Source: an uncultured Eggerthella sp. (GTDB lineage: Bacteria; Actinomycetota; Coriobacteriia; Coriobacteriales; Eggerthellaceae). Taken from it: a stretch of DNA of 64,000 bases. The first letter of the stretch is position 1, and every line of letters begins with the position of its first letter. Made by a program: the position numbers and the translations under genes. The notes under the pieces were generated by a model that did no database searches, was not told the DNA's origin, and was given only the letters and a program-made list of their open reading frames with translations. This document shows positions 9,459-17,682 of the stretch, one piece after another. Location of the stretch: assembly GCA_900553605.1 (NCBI GenBank), contig USDX01000006.1, positions 1-64,000 of the forward strand, in the 5' to 3' direction.

Positions 9459-10301
9459 ATGGCCGCTACGTATACGCCGATTAGATATCCGGGCGGAAAG
9501 ACAAAACTTTACCCCGAGATTAAGGCAATTATCGAGTCAAACGGCCTCCTCGGGCATCCCTATGTCGAGTTGTTTGCCGGTGGCGCGGGGCTTGCTATCA
9601 AGCTCCTTCTGAGGGGCGATGTATCCTCAATCGTGATTAACGACTACGATCGCGCTGTGTACTGCATGTGGAACGCCATCGTGAACCATGGTGAAGAATT
9701 GTGCGAATTCATCGACTCTGCCGTTCTGGACATCAAAACTTGGAAAAAGATGCGCGGCATGTACCGGGACCACAACGGCATTAACGATCTAGAGCTTGGT
9801 AAGGCCGCTTTTTACCTCAATAGGACTAATGTGTCAGGCATTCTGAGCGGTGGCGTCATTGGCGGGCTTGAGCAAACCGGCAACTATAAGATGGATGTTC
9901 GCTTCAATCGTGAGACCTTGAAGAAGAAGATTGCAAGCATTGCGGCGATAAGGGACGACATCGAGGTGACGAGTCTTGATGCGGAGGAATTCATCGATAA
10001 TAGGATGGGCGACCCCGAGCTGTTCGCCTACCTCGATCCCCCATACGTGCAGAAGGGTCCGGGTCTGTATCGAAGCTCATTCGATGAGGGGAAGCACAGA
10101 TCGCTTGCAAAAAAAGTCGGCAACGCCAAGAGCAAGTGGGTTGTGACCTATGATTCTGACAAGTTGATCGACGATATCTACGGCGATTATGAGCGCAGCG
10201 ACTTTGAGATTGGCTACACGGCCAATGTGAAAACCGTTGGAAAAGAGAAGATTATCCTCGGACCAGGGCTCGTCTGGCCCGAGGAGCTAAAAAGGTGTTA
10301 G
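9459..10301 (+). CDS. D12-class N6-adenine DNA methyltransferase (Dam-like)
   Basis: 280 residues with the order of motifs typical of alpha-group N6-adenine methyltransferases. These are RYPGGKTKL at the start, the AdoMet-binding YVELFAGGAGLAIKLL (about 34-49), FYLNRTNVSG and the catalytic DPPY (about 193-196). It transfers methyl from AdoMet to adenine in double-stranded DNA; GATC is the commonest target for the family but specificity cannot be read here. A strong site, GAGGAGGTGAG, precedes the ATG. It sits 29 bases after the ATPase-TOPRIM gene, so it may protect host DNA from, or be the mark sensed by, that protein. Its 3' end overlaps the convergent ParB-like gene by four bases. Confidence 0.9.
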   Translation: MAATYTPIRYPGGKTKLYPEIKAIIESNGLLGHPYVELFAGGAGLAIKLLLRGDVSSIVINDYDRAVYCMWNAIVNHGEELCEFIDSAVLDIKTWKKMRGMYRDHNGINDLELGKAAFYLNRTNVSGILSGGVIGGLEQTGNYKMDVRFNRETLKKKIASIAAIRDDIEVTSLDAEEFIDNRMGDPELFAYLDPPYVQKGPGLYRSSFDEGKHRSLAKKVGNAKSKWVVTYDSDKLIDDIYGDYERSDFEIGYTANVKTVGKEKIILGPGLVWPEELKRC

Positions 10302-11638
10302 TCGGACCAATTGTTTCGAACAATAGCGCCAATAATCTGAGAATGACGCAGGATTGCGCTTTCGTCTGCTGGGAGCGTTCCATGGGCCCATTTCGACACT
10401 ACGCCCTCAAGGTTGATATTGCCGTTTAGCCATTCGGCTTCAAGAGATGTTGTGGTCAACAGCCTTAATTCGCAACTTTCCTTCATTTGCCTTTTCGCGA
10501 GCTTCAGGAATGGTTTGAGCGCTCCGTCTTTGAGATCTCTTTCGGGTTCGTATTCGGCAAAGTACTCCTGTCCGCATATTTCCAGGAAAAGTCTCATTGA
10601 GAAAGCAATAATCGGGAGAAAACCAGGGTGTTTCGAGGGGTTCTTTCGGTAAAGGGAATATAGACAATCTATGGCTCGATAGATCTCGTTTGCTCGCTGA
10701 CCTTTCGGCCTCAAAGTCCCTCCGAAGAGCTTTTGCTGCTGTTTCGTGACGGGCTTGCGCCTCATTTTTCGCTCCGAGATGTCGGTTCGTACAGGATTGC
10801 CCTCTTCATTATTGCTGCTGCGTTCCCCTGTCAAGAAAACGCATCCATTCTCTTCTGAGAATGGGGCTATATCTGAATATTTTTCAGGAGACAATGCGGC
10901 AAGAGCCTCCTTGAGCTTGCCTGGATTGCTGCGTGCGTTGCTCAAATCCTTTTTGCGAACTTCTCCGATGTCTTGAAGAACGGCAATAGCGTCTTCCCTT
11001 GGTAGATTCGACGCGAGCTCACCATCTATGACGGAAAAACCGATATCGTTTAAATTGCTATCGGTGAGGAGTCTTTGCTGGACATATTCTTCGTTCAGCT
11101 TTGGGTTTTTGCTGACCGATCCTCCAGTTGCTTCGTCCAGTAGCATGAGACGTCCTTTTGGGCTATCTCTGAAATTATGTAAAAAATGCTCGTACTGTAG
11201 CTTTCCCCATTTATTGGATGATTTGTGGACGCGCTCAACGATGTCGAGCGCTAGCTTTCGCGTGCAGACATTGCAGGGGATGGATGTTTGCTCCTGCATT
11301 TCCTTTGACGCGTTGAAAAGGGGAAGGCGCGAAGTTGCTTCCTGATATAGGTCGGGGTCCTGAATGCACTTCATAATGGCGATACGGCGGTTTCCATCGT
11401 ATACGGTGTAGGAGCCATCGGCGTTTTGCACTACGGTTGGTAGTTCATTGTATAGGTATAAATCGCCCATCTCGTTGATTAACACATCGAGATTCCAGTT
11501 GCCGCTTTTGTTTTCGATCGCCCTCCTGATGATGTCGGCATCTTTGGATGATTCATCAATGGGGTCTCTTGGATTTTCCGTCCAGAGGTGAAGTTGTGTA
11601 AGCGGGATGCTGATGACTTGCTGATCGCGATTGTTCAT
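10298..11638 (-). CDS. ParB/sulfiredoxin-fold (DGNRR) protein
   Basis: 446 residues. The first 110 form a ParB N-terminal-like domain: ISIPLTQLHLWTENPRDPID is the usual opening, and VYDGNRRIAIMKC at about 79-91 is the family's nucleotide-binding box. The middle and C-terminal parts (KWGKLQYEHFLHNFRDSPKG; KPFLKLAKRQMKESCELR) are not recognised. Chromosome-partition ParB binds CTP; stand-alone relatives occur in mobile and defence loci with unknown roles. GAGG stands five bases before the ATG. The gene is convergent with the adenine methyltransferase and overlaps it by four bases, which suggests long association. There is no ParA or parS, so plasmid partition is unlikely. Confidence 0.7.
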   Translation of the reverse strand: MNNRDQQVISIPLTQLHLWTENPRDPIDESSKDADIIRRAIENKSGNWNLDVLINEMGDLYLYNELPTVVQNADGSYTVYDGNRRIAIMKCIQDPDLYQEATSRLPLFNASKEMQEQTSIPCNVCTRKLALDIVERVHKSSNKWGKLQYEHFLHNFRDSPKGRLMLLDEATGGSVSKNPKLNEEYVQQRLLTDSNLNDIGFSVIDGELASNLPREDAIAVLQDIGEVRKKDLSNARSNPGKLKEALAALSPEKYSDIAPFSEENGCVFLTGERSSNNEEGNPVRTDISERKMRRKPVTKQQQKLFGGTLRPKGQRANEIYRAIDCLYSLYRKNPSKHPGFLPIIAFSMRLFLEICGQEYFAEYEPERDLKDGALKPFLKLAKRQMKESCELRLLTTTSLEAEWLNGNINLEGVVSKWAHGTLPADESAILRHSQIIGAIVRNNWSD

Positions 11639-11810
11639 GAGTGCCTCTGTTGATAATTAATTATTTAAGACTATCATAGCGCGTCTACCAGGGATAACGT
11701 TGCTATTTGCGTATTTTGGGCAAGTCTTGCGCTATTAGTATCAGCTGCAGCTTAAGCAGATGGGACCCATCACGATATAATTTGCTGAAGCTTCAAGCGG
11801 GAGGATCGAA

Positions 11811-12965
11811 ATGAATCTGGGGAGCGAAAGCGAATTCGTCGAATTCAAGAAATCGGCAGGCGAGCACAAGGAGGCATTGCAGGCGATTTCGGCAATGCTG
11901 AACAAGCACGGTCGCGGGAGCTTGTATTTTGGGGTTCGCGACAATGGCGATGTTGTTGGCCAGATGGTTTCGAATTCGACCATCAAGCAAAACCGTCCTG
12001 GATATTCCTCCGAGTGTTATTGGGCAATACGTTTCGATGGGAAACAAATCTGGGCGTATTCCCGATTCGTACGCAGGCGTTGCTGATGTTGCCGATCGCT
12101 TAGGCTTGCTGAGTGGTTCGAAATTAAAAAATGGCGCTGCCGAATTGTTTTGCTCATCGTTTCCTTGAACCCGGCTTACCATGGGTGTGCTCGCTAGCGG
12201 AAGCAAGGTCGACATTCTCGATTTGAAACATGAGGATGGCCCCGCATCGGGCCTTATCGATCTTGCGGAACGCTATGTGTTTTCCAACGTTCGTAGAAGG
12301 CTCGTGATCAAAGGCGATGCTGCGCGGGAGAAGTCCCTGAAATACCAAGGGAGGCTATTCGCGAGGCAATTGTAAATGCTCTCTGCCATCGTGACTGCAC
12401 TGTTGGTTTTGCGGTTGGGTTGAACATTTCTCCTGACACCGTTGAAATAGTAAATCCTGGGTTATTTCCTGAAGGTGATAGCCCTGAAACCCATATTGAG
12501 GGTAAGGTCGGTGCTGCTTCCGATCCGAGAAATCCACTTATCGCCAACTTGCTGTTTCGCGCTGGCATCGTTGAGCAATATGGTAGTGGCATTCCCAGGA
12601 TTAAGCGCTCTTGCGATGCTGCCAATGCGAAATTTGAATATCGACAGGAAAAGGGATTTCCCGAATTATTTTCTAACGACCTGGTTCTCGGCTTTATTCC
12701 GGGAAGGCTCCCGATGATTCATTCCGCGTTGTCCCGAGCGATTTCGCGATGCTCGTTTTCGAAAAGATGAAAGAGGGCGGGTCGATAACGACCAAGCAGG
12801 TGATGTCCTTTTTTTGGAACGAAAGAGCGAAAGTCTCAGCGTGCATTGAGAGAGCTTGGCGATGCTGGCCTGGCTGCTTCTTATAGAGAAGGCAGCAAAG
12901 TCGTATGGCGTCCTTTGCCTAAAGAACGACGGACGGTGACGGGCCGCGACGGGCGACAGCTGGAC
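11811..12965 (+). pseudogene. Broken AlbA_2 / RecG-like ATP-binding regulator
   Basis: The first piece (11811-12086) opens with the AlbA_2 hallmark ESEFVEFKKSAGEHKEALQA and YFGVRDNGDVVGQ, after GGGAGGA and an ATG. The reading frame then shifts more than once. 12181-12375 and about 12340-12770 carry the later parts, including REAIVNALCHRD (the HATPase_c_4-type ATP-site helix), then NPLIANLLFRAGIVEQYGSG and IPRIKRSC. The final segment has HTH-like text up to about 12965. The order is that of full-length AlbA_2 proteins such as the intact genes at 19.3 and 21.2 kb. A TATAAT at 11776-11781 lies beside an odd palindrome, GATGGGACCCATC (11758-11770), possibly the old promoter and operator. Confidence 0.75.
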
Positions 12966-12988
12966 GATTTCACGTATGCCTGAGGCGT

Positions 12989-13282
12989 GTGCCTGGAGCC
13001 GTGCATTGGCGCCCACTGCAACACCCCCCCAGCTTCGGCTGCGGCGGGGGCTGCCTGGCCAAGGGTGCCAAACGGCTGTTGGCGAACTACAAGGACGTGC
13101 CGCAGAGCCTGATCGAGGCAATCGTGGATGCCAACCGCACGCGCAAGGACTTCGTGGCCGACCAGGTGCTCTCCAAAATGGTCGAGCTTGTGTACTCCGG
13201 CACGGCGGCTCCGGCGGTGGGCGTGTACCGCTCCGCGATGAAGACGGACTCCGACAATTTCAGCACATCAAGTGTGGTATAA
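12989..13282 (+). pseudogene. Unrecognised C-terminal gene fragment
   Basis: A 97-codon frame with good protein composition (KRLLANYKDVPQSLIEAIVD, then NRTRKDFVADQVLSKMVELV) and no ribosome binding site. GC is higher than in the preceding pseudogene. It reads like the 3' end of a longer gene whose beginning is gone, but the family is not recognised. Its last codons run into the promoter of the toxin-antitoxin pair. Confidence 0.35.
13274..13282 (+). promoter_or_regulatory. Extended -10 promoter of the toxin-antitoxin operon
   Basis: TGGTATAAT is a perfect extended -10 element (TGnTATAAT), 35 bases before the antitoxin ATG. No good -35 box is seen, which is usual for extended -10 promoters. 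Autoregulation by the antitoxin would be expected here. Confidence 0.6.
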
Positions 13283-13316
13283 TTAGGCCGCATAGTAACC
13301 GATGGAGGGATCAGCC

Positions 13317-13586
13317 ATGCCGATATGCGTGCCCGTTAGGGACATGAAAAGCACCTCGACGTTTGTCGATCTGGTTGAGCGTGAGTCTGAAGTGACGGTG
13401 ACGAAAAACGGCCGTGAAGCCATGCATTGCATGAGCGATGAACGCTACCAAGCTTTGTGTCAGGAAGCTGCAAAAGCAAGGCTATTGTCCCACATGCTTG
13501 TTGCGAAGCGCGAAGAAGAGGCTGGCGACTATGTGCCCTATGATACGTTTGCGGAAGCGATGAGGGATAAGTATGTCTTATCCTAG
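13317..13586 (+). CDS. Phd/YefM-type antitoxin
   Basis: 89 residues when started at the ATG after GGAGGG; an ATG at 13302 is also in frame but has no site. The N-terminal half (VPVRDMKSTSTFVDLVERES, then VTVTKNGREAMHCMS) is the DNA-binding Phd/YefM fold, which binds and represses its own promoter. The C-terminal half (KREEEAGDYVPYDTFAEAMR) is the extended toxin-wrapping segment. It overlaps the toxin gene by 14 bases, the classic coupled arrangement. Likely role: neutralises the adjacent RelE/ParE-type toxin. Confidence 0.88.
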   Translation: MPICVPVRDMKSTSTFVDLVERESEVTVTKNGREAMHCMSDERYQALCQEAAKARLLSHMLVAKREEEAGDYVPYDTFAEAMRDKYVLS

Positions 13587-13878
13587 AGTTATCCTCTCGA
13601 GTGCACAGCTTGAATACGAATCGGTGGTTGGGTATCTTGCCGTTGACCTGGCGAGTCGAAAGGCCGCCGGGGCGTTCATAGCGGAATTTGAGCATCAGCT
13701 CAATTTGGTTTGCGATATGCCAGAGATGTACGGGCTTTCGCGTGTTCCAGAGCTTGCGGCAATGGGCTATAGGCCTATGCCGGTTAATCGGTATGTAATC
13801 CTATACCGATTCGATGGCGAAAAGGTTATTGTGGCGCATATCTTCCATCAAACTCAGGATTACGCCCGGTTGGTCTAG
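13573..13878 (+). CDS. RelE/ParE-superfamily toxin
   Basis: 101 residues. ILSSAQLEYESVVGYLAVDL at the start and YRPMPVNRYVILYRFDGEKV followed by IVAHIFHQTQDYARLV at the end are the pattern of the RelE/ParE fold: two helices, then a sheet carrying the conserved RY(V)ILY and VxHIFHxxQDY. RelE members cleave ribosome-bound mRNA and ParE members poison gyrase; the motif style (HIFHQTQDY) fits the ParE/RelE 'plasmid stabilisation' group, and the target is not predictable. Translation is coupled to the antitoxin by overlap. A composite repeat element starts eight bases after the stop. Confidence 0.88.
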   Translation: MSYPRVILSSAQLEYESVVGYLAVDLASRKAAGAFIAEFEHQLNLVCDMPEMYGLSRVPELAAMGYRPMPVNRYVILYRFDGEKVIVAHIFHQTQDYARLV

Positions 13879-13885
13879 CCTTCCG

Positions 13886-14022
13886 TAGGAATATAGGGAC
13901 AGGTCCCGTTTTCCCACTTAACAAATAGAGCCTCGCTTGCTGCTAAGTGCGCAAGCGAGGCTCTGCTTTTGTGTGCGTTATGCGTAGGTGGGAATTTGGT
14001 ACCTGCCCCTATATTCCCACTT
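13886..14022. repeat. Composite inverted-repeat element with central stem-loop (copy 2)
   Basis: Inverted copy of the element at 2352-2489. The outer ends are TAGGAATATAGGGACAGGT and ACCTGCCCCTATATTCCCAC, and the same GAGCCTCGCTTGC / GCAAGCGAGGCTC stem sits in the middle (about 13931-13964). It fills the whole gap between the convergent toxin gene and htpG, and its last bases touch the htpG stop codon. It probably serves as a two-way terminator. Confidence 0.85.
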
Positions 14023-15946
14023 ACGCCATGAACTTGTAGACGGCTTGGGTGTATGCCACGGGGTCGTCGATGGGCAAGCCCTCGGTGATCAGCGCCTGGT
14101 CATACAACACCGTTGCGTACAGGTGTACCTTTTCGGTGTCGCCATCCTCGAATGCCTTCTGCACCGCCTTGAACACGGGATGCTCGGCGTTTAGTTCGAG
14201 TACTCGGTCGCTCTTTACGTGCTCGCCGTCGGGACCCTGCGCCAGGATCTTCTCCATCTCAAGCGTGATGGGGCCTTCTGCGGTTACACAGGAAGGGGTG
14301 TCGGTCAGGCGGGCGGAAACGGCAACGCGCTTAACCTTGCCCTCCAGCGCCTTCTGCATTTCGGCGAACAGGCCCTCGTTTTCCTTCGTGATGGCCTCGG
14401 CTGCGCTCTTTTCGTCTTCGGTTTCAAGCCCCAGGTCGCCGCCGGCAACGTTCTTGAACTGCTTTTCGTTGTATTCGTTCATCGACATGAAGCAGAACTC
14501 GTCGACGTCCTGCGGGCACAGCAGCACGTCGAAGCCCTTGCCCAGCACCGTGTTCACGATGGGGCGCTTCGCCAGGCGGTCGATGGCTTCGCCCGTTGCG
14601 AAGAAGATGGACTTCTGGTCTTCGGGCATTGCCTCGGCGTACTCGGCAAGCGTAACCATCTTCTGCTGCTTGGCGGAATAGAAAAGCAGCAGGTCGGCCA
14701 GCACATCCTTCTTCATGCCATAGCTGGTGTAGATGCCGTATTCCAGATTGCGGCCAAAGCCCTTGAAGAACTTCTCGTAACCGTCGCGGTCGTTCTTCAG
14801 GAACTTCTCCAGTTCGCTCTTGATCTTCTTTTCGAGCTTGTTAGCGATAGCGCGCAGTTGGCTGTTCTGCTGCAGCGTTTCGCGAGAAATGTTCAGCGTC
14901 AGATCCTGGGAATCAACAACGCCCTTCACGAAGCTGAAGTAGTCGGGCAGCAGGTCGGCGCACTTTTCCATGATCAGCACGTTGGAGCTGTACAGCGCCA
15001 GGCCCTTTTCGTAGTCCTTGTTGAAGAAGTCGTACGGCGGACGCTTGGGGATGAACAGCAGCGCGTCGTAGGTCAGCGCGCCTTCTGCGTGAACGGAAAT
15101 GGTGCGAGCCGGGTCCTCGAAATCGTGAAAGTCGGTCTTGTAGAAGGTGGCGTACTCTTCGTCGGACACTTCGGACTTGCGGCGCTTCCAGATGGGGATC
15201 ATCGAGTTGATGGTCTTAACCTCGCGCACCGTTTCGAACTCGGGCTTGTAGTCGCCGCCGGCGTCTTCGGGCTTAGGCAGCGGTTTGCGCTCTTCCACTT
15301 CCATGCGGATGGGGTAGCGCACGTAGTTGCTGTACTGCTTGATGAGGGCCTGGAGCTCGTACTGGTCCAGGAATACGTCGTACTCTTCTTCGTCGGCGTT
15401 GTCCTTCAGGTGCAGGGTGATGCTGGTGCCGTGGTCGGCTCCCAGTGCGGCGGCCTCTTCAGCGGTAGCGGGCTCGATGGTGTAGCCCTCGATGCCGTCG
15501 GACTTCCAGGTGAAGGCTTCGGGCTCGCCGTATGCGCGGGAGGTTACGGTAACTTCTTTGGCAACCATGAACGAGGAGTAGAAGCCCACGCCGAACTGGC
15601 CGATGATGTCTACGTCTTCACCCTGCTGCTCGGCGTTTTCGGTCTTGAACTCGAGGCTGCCGGAGTGAGCGATGGTGCCCAGGTTGGTTTCCAGCTCTTC
15701 GCGGGTCATGCCGATGCCCGTGTCGGAAACTGTGATGGTGCGAGCGCCCTTGTCGAACGCCACGTTGATGGAAAGATCGTCCTTGGAAACGGCGATGGTG
15801 GTGTCGGTGAGGCTCTTGAAGTAGAGCTTGTCAACCGCGTCGGATGCGTTGGAGATAAGCTCGCGCAGGAAGATTTCCTTGTTGGTGTAAATGGAGTTGA
15901 TCATCAGATCAAGGAGCTTTTTGCTTTCCGTTTTGAATTGCTTCAT
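14021..15946 (-). CDS. htpG: HtpG, Hsp90-family chaperone
   Basis: 641 residues, the usual length. The N-terminal GHKL ATP-binding domain shows LRELISNASDAVDKLYF (about 28-44), DTGIGMTREEL and GQFGVGFYSSFMVA. The middle domain contains KFLKNDRDGYEKFFKGFG, and the C-terminal dimerisation domain follows. It is a cytoplasmic, ATP-dependent folding chaperone induced by stress. GGAAGG precedes the ATG. A CIRCE element and a near-consensus promoter lie about 280-340 bases upstream, so HrcA control is expected, through an unusually long leader. The 3' end is closed by the composite repeat element. Confidence 0.97.
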   Translation of the reverse strand: MKQFKTESKKLLDLMINSIYTNKEIFLRELISNASDAVDKLYFKSLTDTTIAVSKDDLSINVAFDKGARTITVSDTGIGMTREELETNLGTIAHSGSLEFKTENAEQQGEDVDIIGQFGVGFYSSFMVAKEVTVTSRAYGEPEAFTWKSDGIEGYTIEPATAEEAAALGADHGTSITLHLKDNADEEEYDVFLDQYELQALIKQYSNYVRYPIRMEVEERKPLPKPEDAGGDYKPEFETVREVKTINSMIPIWKRRKSEVSDEEYATFYKTDFHDFEDPARTISVHAEGALTYDALLFIPKRPPYDFFNKDYEKGLALYSSNVLIMEKCADLLPDYFSFVKGVVDSQDLTLNISRETLQQNSQLRAIANKLEKKIKSELEKFLKNDRDGYEKFFKGFGRNLEYGIYTSYGMKKDVLADLLLFYSAKQQKMVTLAEYAEAMPEDQKSIFFATGEAIDRLAKRPIVNTVLGKGFDVLLCPQDVDEFCFMSMNEYNEKQFKNVAGGDLGLETEDEKSAAEAITKENEGLFAEMQKALEGKVKRVAVSARLTDTPSCVTAEGPITLEMEKILAQGPDGEHVKSDRVLELNAEHPVFKAVQKAFEDGDTEKVHLYATVLYDQALITEGLPIDDPVAYTQAVYKFMA

Positions 15947-16228
15947 TCAAATCCTTCCTTCAATGGCCCGTTATGCACGTTTGCCTGTTGGCGCTGCGGC
16001 GAGCTGTTGGGCCGGTCGCGGCTGGTGCTGCGGCGAGCGCCCGCTGCGGTTGGCGCAGCTTCGAGCCCAGGCGATGCAGCTGGCGCGGCGCTGAGTTAGG
16101 CGCTGCTCCTGATGTCGCGACACCTGGGCCGCGCCGCGGTTTGCTTCTGCGAACTGCAGACAAACGTTGCTTCGTTGCCGTGCGCTTGCGGTGCCGAAAT
16201 GGCGGTGCGCAAGCGCCTATAAACGTAA
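15947..16228 (-). other. Long untranslated leader of htpG
   Basis: About 280 bases lie between the CIRCE/promoter and the htpG ATG. No ORF here is convincing on either strand, and no known RNA class was recognised. The stretch is GC-rich with many GCGGC/GCCGC words that could fold strongly. Confidence 0.4.
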
Positions 16229-16255
16229 TTAGCACTCCAACATGTGGAGTGCTAA
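16229..16255 (-). promoter_or_regulatory. CIRCE operator (HrcA site) for htpG
   Basis: TTAGCACTC, nine bases, GAGTGCTAA: an exact match to the CIRCE inverted repeat bound by the heat-shock repressor HrcA. It lies just downstream of the -10 box of the minus-strand promoter at 16261-16288, at the transcription start, the standard place for repression of chaperone genes. Confidence 0.96.
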
Positions 16256-16260
16256 TACGG

Positions 16261-16288
16261 ATTCTAGTATGTGCGCGTGGCATGTCAA
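16261..16288 (-). promoter_or_regulatory. htpG: Sigma-70 promoter of htpG
   Basis: On the minus strand, TTGACA (16283-16288), a 16-base spacer and TAGAAT (16261-16266). This near-consensus promoter fires toward htpG and into the CIRCE element. Confidence 0.88.
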
Positions 16289-16412
16289 GAAAGGAAGCAT
16301 TCGCGCGACAGTTTGTAACGGGGTTGTTGCTTGCAGGGCGTAGGTAAGCGCAAAGGAGCTGCCGACTCGCAGCACGTCGGCGCTGCGAAGCACCCAACCG
16401 CGCCCGTTTGCG

Positions 16413-17207
16413 TTACAGAGCGCGTGCCTTTTCGATGGTGGTACGCAGCGCGTCGATGACAGTGCCGCGGAATGCGCCCTTTTCCAGAACCTCAAGGCCG
16501 CGGATGGTAGATCCAGAAGGCGAGCACACCTCGTCCTTCAGCTGACCGGGATGCTTGCCGGACTCGAGCACGAGCTTCGCAGCACCCAGCACGCCCTGTG
16601 CGGCAAGCTGGTAAGCCTGCGGGCGTTTCAGGCCTTCGGCCACACCTGCGTCGGCCAAGGCCTCGATGAACATATATACATAGGCGGGCGAGCTGCCGCC
16701 GATAGCGCTTGCGGCGTCAAGCTGCGATTCTTCCAGTTCAACGGTGGTGCCGAAGCTGGCAAGCAAGCATTCGACAGCGGCGACGTCTTCGGCGGTTGCC
16801 AAGCTGTTGGGGCAGTAGGCGGTAACGCCTGCCAGCACGTGTGCGGGCGTGTTCGGCGCGGTGCGTACGATGCGAACAGGCGTGCCGAACTGCTCTTCCA
16901 GCCAAGCGATGGTCTTGCCGGGGGCGATGGTGACGACGGTCTGCTCGGGGCGCATCGCTCCACGGATTTCGGCAATAACGGCCTCGTACTGGTAGGGCTT
17001 TACGGAAAGGAACAGGATGTCGGCGTTTTCAGCGACGGTGATGTTGTTGGTGCCAGCGTTAATGCCGAATTCTTCGGCTACGGCAGCGGCGTGTTCCGGC
17101 GTGGCGTTGGAGCCATAGATTTCACCAGGCGCAACAGCGCCGCTAGCGATAATTCCCTTGATCATGGCTTTGGCCATATTTCCGCATCCGATGAATCCAA
17201 GTTTCAT
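16413..17207 (-). CDS. proC: Pyrroline-5-carboxylate reductase
   Basis: 264 residues. The last step of proline synthesis: NAD(P)H-dependent reduction of 1-pyrroline-5-carboxylate to L-proline in the cytosol. The N-terminal Rossmann motif is LGFIGCGNMAKAMIKG. The C-terminal family signature is SPAYVYMFIEALADAGVAEG, then GAAKLVLESGKHPGQLKDEV and SPSGSTIRGLEVLE. The start is placed at 17207, where AAGGAGG stands six bases before the ATG; the open frame reaches 17297 but that extension has no family resemblance. It appears to be a single-gene unit. Confidence 0.95.
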   Translation of the reverse strand: MKLGFIGCGNMAKAMIKGIIASGAVAPGEIYGSNATPEHAAAVAEEFGINAGTNNITVAENADILFLSVKPYQYEAVIAEIRGAMRPEQTVVTIAPGKTIAWLEEQFGTPVRIVRTAPNTPAHVLAGVTAYCPNSLATAEDVAAVECLLASFGTTVELEESQLDAASAIGGSSPAYVYMFIEALADAGVAEGLKRPQAYQLAAQGVLGAAKLVLESGKHPGQLKDEVCSPSGSTIRGLEVLEKGAFRGTVIDALRTTIEKARAL

Positions 17208-17399
17208 AAGAACCTCCTTGTTGGCGGCGGGCTTCAATAACGCGTTGAGGCGAATAATGCTGTGCTCTGCTGGTGCCGTTTGGTGAGCGCGTTCCATATT
17301 GGTTCGATTCTATGCGATGTACCCGAGGAAAGCACCTCGTTTGTGAGGAATTAATTAAGTGTTGAAGCCTTGGGGCGATGGGCGTGGCGTGATGGGCGG

Positions 17400-17610
17400 G
17401 GGGGTGGCTGGTGAGTGCGGGACGCCCGGCGCGATTCGCGGGGGCGACGGCGAACATGGAACGCCCAATGTGATTCGCGATGCCCGTGGACACATGGCGT
17501 TCGGGGCGCCGTGCGCGATTCGCGGTGTCCGTGGCAGCGCGGCGCCTGCAGACGCCCGGCGCGATTCGCGTCGGCATGCGCCCAGAGCGCCCAGCGCGAT
17601 TCGTGGCAGC
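17400..17610. repeat. Five-copy degenerate direct repeat (GCGCGATTCGCG core)
   Basis: A 20-base unit like GACGCCCGGCGCGATTCGCG occurs at 17421, 17460, 17505, 17551 and 17585, 34-46 bases apart. Two copies (17421 and 17551) are identical. The unit lies in the gap between proC and a glycosyltransferase gene, with no coding sense. It may be related to the ATGCAT-type repeats at 58.3 kb, which share GATTCGCG. Confidence 0.75.
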
Positions 17611-17682
17611 TGAAATATGCCCTGTGGTGGCTTCTTGTTTGAACGGTATACTTTTACCTAATTGATTTGAGAGGGGCAGGGA

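Noticed and set aside
10298..11638. Plasmid partition (parAB) locus
   Set aside because: There is no ParA ATPase and no parS-like cluster, and the protein is much altered after the DGNRR domain.
14219..16099. 626-codon ORF antisense to htpG
   Set aside because: It is the mirror frame of a highly conserved chaperone gene with strong codon bias; no ribosome site or family resemblance.
17421..17604. CRISPR array at the GCGCGATTCGCG repeats
   Set aside because: Only five copies, spacing 34-46, imperfect repeats and no cas genes; better described as a degenerate direct repeat.
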